Positions 37,247 to 43,598 of a stretch of 43,598 nucleotides of DNA are shown in pieces. The position numbers and the translations under genes are program-made. The notes below the pieces were generated by a model. The model saw only the letters and a list, made by a program, of their open reading frames with translations. It searched no databases and was not told the origin of the DNA. Source of the stretch: an uncultured beta proteobacterium (lineage in GTDB: Bacteria > Pseudomonadota > Gammaproteobacteria > Burkholderiales > Rhodocyclaceae); assembly GCA_903848955.1 (NCBI GenBank), contig CAINHS010000057.1:1-43598 (forward strand), written 5' to 3'. The first letter of the stretch is position 1. The number at the start of each line of letters is the position of its first letter.

Positions 37247-38700
37247 GACCGCCGCTGCCTCAATGCGGCCGTGGCCGCATCCGTATCGGAGAAGGGATGG
37301 CGCACGCCGGCAATCTCCTGGTAGGGTTCGTGCCCCTTGCCGGCGATCAGGATCACGTCGCGCTCGCCGGCGCCGGCCACCGCATCGGCGATGGCGCGTC
37401 CGCGCTCGGGCTGCAGCAGCGGCGCCTGCTTCATGCCGCCAAGGATGCCGTCGAAGATGGCTTGCGGCTCTTCGCGGCGCGGGTTGTCGCTGGTCACCAC
37501 CACACGATCGGCCAGGCGTTCGGCGATCGCGCCCATTTGCGGACGCTTGCCCGGGTCGCGCTCGCCGCCGCAGCCGAACAGGCAGACAAGGTCGCCGCCG
37601 CGTGCTGTCGCGGTTTCACGCAGTACTTCGAGGGCTTTTTCCAGAGCGTCGGGCGTATGTGCGTAGTCCACGACCACCAGCGGTTGCTGCTCACCGCCCA
37701 GCACCTGCATGCGCCCCGGCGGCGGCCGGATGCTGCGCAAGGCCGCCGCGATGTCTTCGAGGCGCTCGTTGCGCGTCAGCAGCGCAGCGATCACGGCGAG
37801 CAGGTTGGCGGCATTGAAGCGGCCGACGACGGGTGCGGCAAAGCGCACGCCGCGCAGTTCGAACTCGATGCCGGCTGCACCCATGCTCAGGCATTCTGCA
37901 TGCAGCGCTTCATCGCTGCCGCCGGCGTCGTTCAGCGTATAGCCGATGGTGGGCACGCGCCCCTTGAGCCTTGCGGCAAGCGCAATGCCGAACGGGTCGT
38001 CGAGGTTCAGCACCGCTGCGGCGAGGCCGGGAGTCCAAAACAGTTTCTCCTTGGCCGCTGCGTAGGCTTCCATCGTGCCGTGGTAGTCGAGATGGTCGCG
38101 GGTCAGGTTGGTGAAGACGGCGACGTCGAAGGCGGCGCCGTTGACGCGGCCCTGATCGAGTCCGATGGAAGAAACCTCCATCGCGCAGGCCTCCGCGCCG
38201 CGCGCAACGAAGCCGGCCAGCGCCGCGTGCAGGGCGATGGCATCCGGTGTGGTGTTGGGACTTTCGTCGAGCGCGTCAAGAAAACCGTTGCCCAGCGTAC
38301 CCACTACCGCACATCGATGGTGCAGCGAGTTTATGGCCCGGGCGATCCAGTGCGATACCGATGTCTTGCCGTTGGTGCCGGTGATGCCGGCAAGCCAGAG
38401 CTGTTCGGAAGGACGGCCATACACGAGGTGCGCCATGTCGCCGGACAGCGCCGCAAGTCCTTTGACCTCGATGACGGGCGCAGCCCCTGCGGCGGCAGTT
38501 GCGCTGCCGCCGGCTTCGGCGATCACTGCGGCGGCACCCTTTGCCAGCGCCTGGGCGATGAAATCGCGGCCGTCGGCCTGCGCTCCGGGGAAGGCGACAA
38601 AGACGTCGCCGGGCTGAACCCGCCGCGAATCCGCGGCCAGGCGCGTCACCGCAATGCCTTTGCCTGCGAGCTGTTCGAGGATTGACGTGGCCGTGTTCAC
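37243..38700 (-). CDS. murE: UDP-MurNAc-L-Ala-D-Glu:meso-DAP ligase MurE
   Basis: A 485-residue Mur ligase. [13 protein letters not shown] is the ATP loop, EVSSIGL and FTNLTRDHLDYHG follow, and SDNPRREEP is the DNPR specificity motif for meso-diaminopimelate, so the peptidoglycan should be the common Gram-negative A1gamma type. The start is GTG at 38700, overlapping the ftsI stop (GTGA). Confidence 0.97.
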   Translation of the reverse strand: MNTATSILEQLAGKGIAVTRLAADSRRVQPGDVFVAFPGAQADGRDFIAQALAKGAAAVIAEAGGSATAAAGAAPVIEVKGLAALSGDMAHLVYGRPSEQLWLAGITGTNGKTSVSHWIARAINSLHHRCAVVGTLGNGFLDALDESPNTTPDAIALHAALAGFVARGAEACAMEVSSIGLDQGRVNGAAFDVAVFTNLTRDHLDYHGTMEAYAAAKEKLFWTPGLAAAVLNLDDPFGIALAARLKGRVPTIGYTLNDAGGSDEALHAECLSMGAAGIEFELRGVRFAAPVVGRFNAANLLAVIAALLTRNERLEDIAAALRSIRPPPGRMQVLGGEQQPLVVVDYAHTPDALEKALEVLRETATARGGDLVCLFGCGGERDPGKRPQMGAIAERLADRVVVTSDNPRREEPQAIFDGILGGMKQAPLLQPERGRAIADAVAGAGERDVILIAGKGHEPYQEIAGVRHPFSDTDAATAALRQRRS

Positions 38701-40430
38701 ATCTCTTCCTTAACCGGCTCGGCGCTGGTCATCACGAGCGGCTTCAAGGGCGCATCGGGAGCCACGCCGAGGGTGCGCAAGGCGCCGCCCATGACCTGTG
38801 CGAACACCGGCGCGGCAACGTCGCCGCCGTAATGCTTGCCGTTCGAAGGTTCGTCGATCATCACGGCGACGATCAGGCGCGGATCGGAGGCCGGCGCGAA
38901 ACCGACGAACGAGGCGACGTACTTGTTGGCGTAGGCGCCGCCTTCGATCTTGTGTGCCGTGCCGGTCTTGCCCGCGACGCGGTAGCCGGCAATCTGCGCC
39001 TTGGGTGCGGTACCGCCCGGCAGCACCGCCATCTCCAGCATGGCGCGGACCTCGTGCGCGGTTTGCGCCGAGAATACCTGCCTGGCATTCAGCGGCGGCG
39101 TATCCAGTCGCGCCAGCGAAATCGGCACCAGGTCGCCGTCGCGGGCGAAGGCCAGGTAGGCACGCGCCAGTTGGATCAGGGTCACCGAAATGCCGTGACC
39201 ATAGGCCATGGTGGCCTGTTCGATCGGCTTCCAGTTCTTCGCCGGACGCAGGCGGCCGCCGACCTCGCCGGGGAAGCCGAGTTTCAGCGGGGTGCCGAAC
39301 CCCATGCTGTCAAACATGGTCCACATGTCCTCGGGCGACATGGACAAGGCGATCTTGGCGGCGCCGATGTTGGAAGACTTCTGGATCACCTGCGCTACGG
39401 TCAATACGCCGTGCATGTGGGCGTCGGAAATCGTCGCCGTGCCGATGGTCATTTTGCCGGGCGCGGTCTGGATCGGCGTATCGAAACGTACCTTGCCTTT
39501 TTCCAGTGCCAGCGCCACGGTGAACGGCTTCAGCGTCGATCCCGGCTCGAAGGTGTCGGTCAGCGCCCGGTTGCGCAACTGGGCGCCGACCAGCTTGACG
39601 CGATTGTTCGGGTTGTAGGTCGGCAGGTTTGCCAGAGCCAGTATTTCGCCGCTCCTGGCATCGAGCACCACCACACCGCCGGCCTTGGCGCGGTGTTCCT
39701 CCAGGGCCAGCTTGAGATAGCTGTAGGCCAGGTACTGCACCTTCGAATCCATGGCCAGGACGATGTCCTTGCCTTCCAGCGGCGGCTGCACGCTTTCGAC
39801 ATCCTCCACCACGTTGCCGCGGCGGTCCTTGATGACGCGGCGGCTGCCGGGTTTGCCCTGCAGCTGGGAATTGAAAGCGAGTTCGATGCCTTCCTGACCG
39901 GCATCTTCGACCCCGGTAAAGCCCAGCATGTGCGCCATAACCTCGCCCGCCGGGTAGTAACGCCGGTACTCCTGCTTCTGGTGGATGCCAGGCAGCTGCA
40001 GCGTCGACACGCGATCGGCGAGCTCAGGCGGCAACTGGCGTTTGACATAGACGAAGTCATGTTCGGAAGCCAGCTTGCGGGTGAGCTCGCGCACATCCAT
40101 CTCGAGCAGGGCGGCCAGGTTGCGCAACTGCGCCGGCGCCAGTTTGGCGTCTTCGGGATCGGCCCAGATCGAGCGCACCGGGGTGGACACCGCCAGTACG
40201 TCGCCGTGGCGGTCGGTGATGCGGCCGCGGGTGGCGGCAATGTCGATCACGCGCTCGAAGCGGGCGCGTCCCTTGCCGCCGAGGAACTCGTTGTTGATGC
40301 CTTGCAGGTATAGCGAACGGGCGATCAGCGTGGCAAAGGCGCCCAGCAATACCACCAGCACCAGGCGTTGCCGCCATGGCGGCAGGCGCTCGGAAAGCAG
40401 GGGGCTGCTGGCAAACCTGATTGACTTCAT
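38697..40430 (-). CDS. ftsI: septal peptidoglycan transpeptidase FtsI (PBP3)
   Basis: A 577-residue class B penicillin-binding protein that crosslinks septal peptidoglycan with FtsW. One N-terminal membrane segment (about 20-38), a pedestal domain with RGRITDRHGDVLA, and the transpeptidase domain with SxxK in PGSTLKPF, SxN (SSN) and KTG in AGKTGTAHK. The start at 40430 gives MKSIRFASS; a longer frame would run into ftsL. It follows ftsL by 7 bases. Confidence 0.97.
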   Translation of the reverse strand: MKSIRFASSPLLSERLPPWRQRLVLVVLLGAFATLIARSLYLQGINNEFLGGKGRARFERVIDIAATRGRITDRHGDVLAVSTPVRSIWADPEDAKLAPAQLRNLAALLEMDVRELTRKLASEHDFVYVKRQLPPELADRVSTLQLPGIHQKQEYRRYYPAGEVMAHMLGFTGVEDAGQEGIELAFNSQLQGKPGSRRVIKDRRGNVVEDVESVQPPLEGKDIVLAMDSKVQYLAYSYLKLALEEHRAKAGGVVVLDARSGEILALANLPTYNPNNRVKLVGAQLRNRALTDTFEPGSTLKPFTVALALEKGKVRFDTPIQTAPGKMTIGTATISDAHMHGVLTVAQVIQKSSNIGAAKIALSMSPEDMWTMFDSMGFGTPLKLGFPGEVGGRLRPAKNWKPIEQATMAYGHGISVTLIQLARAYLAFARDGDLVPISLARLDTPPLNARQVFSAQTAHEVRAMLEMAVLPGGTAPKAQIAGYRVAGKTGTAHKIEGGAYANKYVASFVGFAPASDPRLIVAVMIDEPSNGKHYGGDVAAPVFAQVMGGALRTLGVAPDAPLKPLVMTSAEPVKEEM

Positions 40431-40437
40431 GTCCGGC

Positions 40438-40710
40438 TCACTGCTGTGCCACCGCATCGACGGAAATGATCTGCCCCGGCGCCGGCGGCTTCATTCCCAG
40501 CTTGTCGCGCGCGGCCTTTTCCACCCGGACATGGGCGGCCAAAGTGCTTTGCTCGAGTTGCAGTTGTCCCCATTCCTCTTCCAGGCCGCGCATGTGCGTG
40601 CGCGAGGCATCCAGCTCTGTAACCAGCTTGCGCGCCCGGTGGTTGGCGCCGACTGCAGACAAGGCACAGGCCAGGGCGACCATGATCAGGAGCAGATTGA
40701 GGCGCGCCAT
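40438..40710 (-). CDS. ftsL: cell division protein FtsL
   Basis: A 90-residue bitopic protein: a very short cytoplasmic end, one membrane helix (about 3-22), then a periplasmic coiled coil (VTELDASRTHMRGLEEEWGQLQLEQ). It forms the FtsQLB complex that activates FtsWI. Identification rests on position, size and topology, since FtsL sequences diverge. It starts directly after the rsmH stop and precedes ftsI. Confidence 0.92.
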   Translation of the reverse strand: MARLNLLLIMVALACALSAVGANHRARKLVTELDASRTHMRGLEEEWGQLQLEQSTLAAHVRVEKAARDKLGMKPPAPGQIISVDAVAQQ

Positions 40711-41670
40711 TTATGCTTTTCCGCTGCCCGTCGGCTGGCCGGCAGGGCCGACTTTTTGTACCGCGCGCAGCACCGCGCTGCGGCAGCGCGGGTTGGCAGC
40801 GATTTCCGCGTCGGATGGGAAGATCGCCTTGCCGACCAGATCCACTATCGGCTGCGGCAGATCGACGGCACGCACCGGCACGCCCTTCGGCGGCTGCGGC
40901 GGATGCGCCGCGTCGCGCATGAAGCGCTTGACGATGCGATCCTCCAGCGAATGGAAGCAGATCACGGCGAGGCGTCCGCCCGGAACCAGTCGTGCAACGG
41001 CCCGCGGCAGGGTTAACGACAGCTCCTCAAGCTCCCGATTGACGTGAATCCGTAGAGCCTGAAAACTGCGCGTCGCCGGATGCTGACCCGGTTCCCGCGT
41101 GCGGACGACTTGCGCCACGAGCGTGGCAAGCTGTCCTGTCCTTGAAATACCGTGCTCGCTCCGAGCAGCAACAAGCGCCTTTGCAATCGCATGAGCAAAC
41201 CGTTCTTCGCCATAGTCTCTGATCACCTTTTCCAGTTCTGATTGCGATGCCCGCGCCAGAAATTCGGCCGCGGTCTCCCCCTGCGTCGTGTCCATGCGCA
41301 TGTCCAGCGGCGCATCGAAACGAAAACTCATGCCCCGTTCGGGCGTATTCAGTTGCGGCGACGAGACGCCGATGTCCATCAGCACGCCATCCACCTGTCC
41401 CACGCCGAGCTTGTCCAGCACTGCGTCGAACTCGCTGAAAGGCGCATGTACCAGGCTGAAGCGGGGGTCGGCCAGCGCAGCCCCGGCGGCAATCGCGGCC
41501 GGGTCGCGATCCAGCGCGATCAGGCGCCCGGCGGCTGCCAGCGATTGCAGAATTGCGCGACTGTGGCCGCCGCGGCCGAAGGTGGCGTCGACATAGGTGC
41601 CTTCCGGCTTGATGGCCAACGCCGCGACTGCCTCGGCCAGCAGTACGCTGACGTGAGTGTCGGTGCTCAC
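40711..41670 (-). CDS. rsmH: 16S rRNA (cytosine-1402-N4) methyltransferase RsmH
   Basis: A 319-residue SAM-dependent methyltransferase (MraW) acting on C1402 of 16S r[15 protein letters not shown], the SAM loop [48 protein letters not shown] and [14 protein letters not shown] are typical. The start is GTG at 41670, overlapping the mraZ stop as GTGA; the open frame continues upstream through mraZ but is not coding there. Confidence 0.97.
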   Translation of the reverse strand: MSTDTHVSVLLAEAVAALAIKPEGTYVDATFGRGGHSRAILQSLAAAGRLIALDRDPAAIAAGAALADPRFSLVHAPFSEFDAVLDKLGVGQVDGVLMDIGVSSPQLNTPERGMSFRFDAPLDMRMDTTQGETAAEFLARASQSELEKVIRDYGEERFAHAIAKALVAARSEHGISRTGQLATLVAQVVRTREPGQHPATRSFQALRIHVNRELEELSLTLPRAVARLVPGGRLAVICFHSLEDRIVKRFMRDAAHPPQPPKGVPVRAVDLPQPIVDLVGKAIFPSDAEIAANPRCRSAVLRAVQKVGPAGQPTGSGKA

Positions 41671-42113
41671 AACGCAAGATTTTCCAGGCCCGGGGGCAAC
41701 AGCTTGTCGCCCACGGCAAAGATCGCGTCCTGCTGTGCCTGCCAGCCGGCAGCGGACCAGATTTCGAAATGACGTCCTTGCCCGATCAGCCAGATTTCCT
41801 TTTCCAGACCGGCGTATTGGCGCAATGAGGGCGAAAGCAGCAGGCGTCCGGCGCCGTCCAGTTCCACGTCCTCGGCAAAGCCCACCAGCAGGCGCCGCAC
41901 CATGGCGGACTCGACCTGCAGGCTGGGTGCGGCGAGGATCTGGGCGCGGATGGGCTCCCACGCCGGCTGAGGATAAAGCAGCAAGCAGCGGTGGGGATGG
42001 GCGGTCACCACCAGACGACCCTCGCCGGCTGCCACCAGGGTGTCGCGGTGCCGCGCCGGGACCGCCATGCGGCCCTTGGCATCGAGATTGAGCGCCGTCG
42101 CACCTTGGAACAT
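41667..42113 (-). CDS. mraZ: transcriptional regulator MraZ
   Basis: A 148-residue protein with two AbrB-like (SpoVT) half-domains, each with a MraZ signature: [15 protein letters not shown] near 10-24 and [14 protein letters not shown] near 85-100. MraZ binds GTGGG repeats before its own gene and represses the dcw cluster. The ATG at 42113 has GGGGAG 7 bases upstream; an in-frame longer reading would begin inside the operator. Three GTGGG boxes lie upstream. Confidence 0.97.
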   Translation of the reverse strand: MFQGATALNLDAKGRMAVPARHRDTLVAAGEGRLVVTAHPHRCLLLYPQPAWEPIRAQILAAPSLQVESAMVRRLLVGFAEDVELDGAGRLLLSPSLRQYAGLEKEIWLIGQGRHFEIWSAAGWQAQQDAIFAVGDKLLPPGLENLAL

Positions 42114-42159
42114 CGAATCTCCCCTGAACGAAAAACACGCCGTTGATGGACTTGTTTTT

Positions 42160-42211
42160 CCCACTAACCCCCACAAGATCCCACTTTATGACACTTTTTC
42201 GTGCCGGTCAA
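42160..42211 (-). promoter_or_regulatory. mraZ (dcw) promoter with three MraZ boxes
   Basis: Minus-strand GTGGG boxes at 42184-42180, 42174-42170 and 42164-42160 are spaced exactly 10 bp, the known MraZ operator pattern. A promoter fits: -35 TTGACC (42211-42206), a 17-base spacer, -10 TAAAGT (42188-42183), which overlaps the first box. MraZ bound here would cover the -10 and start site. The leader to the mraZ ATG is about 60 bases. Confidence 0.9.
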
Positions 42212-42552
42212 GGGTAAGTCGGATTTTTTTCAGGCGCAACAAGGGCTTAGCGACTCCTGTGATGAAATTCTTTGAATATTTTTTTCATTAAAAACAATAT
42301 GGATAGAAGGTAAATCGAATGTGCTTTATTAGGAGTTTCGCCGGGTCGCGGCATGTCGCCGGGCATTCAGGTCAGTTGCCCGGTTTCGGCTTCGGTTTGC
42401 CGCGCCAAAACCGAATTCCTGCGATCAGCCGGGAGGCCTGGCGTCGCCCTTCCGGCAAGAACGATGTTCTTGCCGCCGCGTTGCCAAGCGACCAGAATAG
42501 GCTGGCCCGTCAGTCCTGGATTGCCCGGCTGGGTGCGGCCAAGGAAGACAGA
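42212..42552. other. non-coding stretch between the dcw promoter and the hypothetical gene
   Basis: 42212-42310 is AT-rich (runs of T and A around 42271-42300) in an otherwise GC-rich window and could hold a plus-strand promoter (TTGAAT at 42272, weak CAATAT 17 bases on). 42453-42475 is a perfect 10-bp inverted repeat (CGGCAAGAAC, 3-base loop) with no U-run. A frame open from ATG 42319, preceded by AGAAGG, runs into the next gene and would add 78 residues; that extension has no recognisable features. Confidence 0.5.
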
Positions 42553-42912
42553 ATGAGCCATGTGAAGTCGCGCGAAGTGGTTCTCGCCATCAAGCTTTCG
42601 GAAGATCTGCTGAAGGGACTCGATGCCTTGCGCACGGCATGGAAAGACGATCCGGCCTCGGTTCCGCGAGGTTTGTCCTGCTCGCAATCGAAGGAGGGCC
42701 AGTTCGTTCTGGTGGCCGCCGAATCGGCCTTCGTCACGCTTCCCGGCGCCTGCGTCATCAAGGGCATCGGTGCGATCGAATTGGTCGGCACGGAGCCGGT
42801 GTTCGAGGAAGGGGCGAGTTCGAAGACGCTGGTCTTGCGCGACACGGCCGAAGGCTGGAAGTTTTCGGTCAAATACCTGCCGCCTATAGTTCGCGAAAGA
42901 AACGCGAAGTAG
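42553..42912 (+). CDS. hypothetical protein, function unknown
   Basis: A 119-residue soluble protein I do not recognise. The first half is charged and helical (REVVLAIKLSEDLLKGLDALRTAW); the second is rich in short beta-like stretches (QFVLVAAES, VTLPGACVIKGIGAIELVG, EGWKFSVKYLPP), with one Cys in GLSCSQ and one in GACVIK. The start at 42553 has AAGGAAG about 8 bases upstream; an alternative start at 42319 would add 78 residues. It is divergent from mraZ and convergent with psd, 16 bases from its stop, so it is a stand-alone gene. Confidence 0.6.
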   Translation: MSHVKSREVVLAIKLSEDLLKGLDALRTAWKDDPASVPRGLSCSQSKEGQFVLVAAESAFVTLPGACVIKGIGAIELVGTEPVFEEGASSKTLVLRDTAEGWKFSVKYLPPIVRERNAK

Positions 42913-42928
42913 ACCTGCCGCAGATTGC

Positions 42929-43598
42929 TCAGTCGGGGTGCTCGCCCATCTTTTCGCCCATCCGGATCGGGCGCTGCGGCGACCACTCCGGGTTGAACTT
43001 CAGCGCGCCCTGCGGAAACAGCATCACCACCGTCGAGCCGAGCAGGAAGCGGCCCATCTCCTCGCCCTGTTGCAAGCGCAGTTGCTGATCCCCGTAGTGC
43101 CACTCGCGCAGATGGCCGGGGCGCGGCGGGTTCACCACGCCATGCCACACCGTGGCCATGCTGCCGACGATGGTGGCACCGACCAGAGCGAGCACGAAGG
43201 GTCCGCCGGCTGACTCGAAGACGCAGACGACACGCTCGTTGCGCGCAAACAGGCCGGGCACCCCGCGCGCCGTGACGGGATTGACCGAGAACAGTTCGCC
43301 CGGGACATGGATCATGCGCAGCAGGCGGCCGTCGCAGGGCATATGAATGCGGTGGTAGTCCTTCGGGCTCAGGTAGAGCGTGGCGAAACTGCCGTCCTGA
43401 AATTGCGCGGCGAGTCCGGCGTCGCCGCCGACCAGGGCGGTCGTCGAGTAGCGATGGCCCTTGGCCTGAAAGATCTGGTCGCGCTCGATCGCGCCGAACT
43501 GGCTGATGGCGCCATCCACCGGGCAAATGAAACCGGCATCAGCCAGAGGGCGCGCGGCGGCCTTCAGCGGCCGCGTGAAGAACTCGTTGAAGCTGGCA
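42929..43598 (-). CDS. psd: phosphatidylserine decarboxylase (5' end outside window)
   Basis: 222 residues visible; the frame is open to the window edge, so the true start lies beyond 43598. Psd makes phosphatidylethanolamine at the inner membrane through a pyruvoyl group formed by self-cleavage. FNEFFTRPLKAAARPLA and CPVDGAISQFG near the visible start, YHRIHMPCDG and the cleavage motif GST in FLLGSTVVMLF are in place; the Ser of GST becomes the pyruvoyl group. The missing part should be the N-terminal membrane-associated segment. Confidence 0.95.
   Translation of the reverse strand, partial: ASFNEFFTRPLKAAARPLADAGFICPVDGAISQFGAIERDQIFQAKGHRYSTTALVGGDAGLAAQFQDGSFATLYLSPKDYHRIHMPCDGRLLRMIHVPGELFSVNPVTARGVPGLFARNERVVCVFESAGGPFVLALVGATIVGSMATVWHGVVNPPRPGHLREWHYGDQQLRLQQGEEMGRFLLGSTVVMLFPQGALKFNPEWSPQRPIRMGEKMGEHPD

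Noticed and set aside
40711-42174. A 487-residue RsmH reading through mraZ
   Set aside because: The upstream 168 codons are a different frame of mraZ; the GTG overlapping the mraZ stop gives the normal RsmH length.
42453-42475. Perfect 10-bp inverted repeat as an intrinsic terminator
   Set aside because: No U-run on either strand and no gene ends just before it.

Overview
The window is a GC-rich chromosomal segment of a Gram-negative bacterium, most likely a betaproteobacterium (order Rhodocyclales or a close relative; the placement is inferred from gene order and protein character, not from a search). Support comes from LpxC (lipid A), MurE with the DNPR signature of the meso-diaminopimelate type, DciA as helicase loader, an FtsZ tail ending in a DIPAFLRRQ-type peptide, and the layout yhdP - carbon-nitrogen hydrolase - tldD. 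I see no rRNA, tRNA, CRISPR array, prophage or transposase gene.

Layout. 1-5758 (+): the end of yhdP, a nitrilase-family amidase and tldD. 5769-8276 (-): a cyclic-nucleotide-sensor/GGDEF protein, a molybdopterin-binding-domain protein and an EI24 membrane protein. 8443-12776 (-): hrpA preceded by a complete mazEF toxin-antitoxin pair with a readable promoter/operator. 12924-16304: crcB (-), then glnS and an Hpt/HD-GYP fusion (+). 16323-18052 (-): a fuculose-phosphate-aldolase-like enzyme and mtnA, translationally coupled to the end of secA, suggesting disposal of 5'-deoxyadenosine/methylthioadenosine sugars. 18049-22495: secA and an M23 envelope peptidase (-), with dciA divergent (+). 22485-42113 (-): an essentially complete division and cell wall (dcw) cluster in canonical order mraZ-rsmH-ftsL-ftsI-murE-murF-mraY-murD-ftsW-murG-murC-murB-ddl-ftsQ-ftsA-ftsZ, followed by lpxC and a small membrane protein. 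42553-43598: an unrecognised protein (+) and the 3' part of psd (-).

How it works together. The dcw genes make lipid II (MurC/D/E/F, Ddl, MraY, MurG, MurB) and the divisome that uses it (FtsL/I/W/Q/A/Z), with MraZ as autorepressor at three GTGGG boxes. LpxC, SecA, Psd, YhdP and the M23 peptidase add outer-membrane, export and phospholipid functions. Most dcw junctions are 1-8 base overlaps, so translational coupling is likely.

The least ordinary content is repeat DNA inside this housekeeping region. (1) A GC-rich palindromic element ending in GGTGACTA lies in frame inside three unrelated genes (mtnA, ftsQ, murD); in murD it is flanked by a 9-bp direct repeat. (2) The 3' end of ftsW is present twice; the two copies differ only at synonymous codon positions, and the copy in use is mirrored by an inverted copy, as if a small element had carried a recoded gene end. 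(3) Six intergenic inverted repeats have arms built of short CAGAG-type units, four of them within dcw. (4) murC carries a two-copy 36-bp in-frame tandem repeat. These form the best candidate for an undescribed system here: small mobile palindromes tolerated within or between essential genes.
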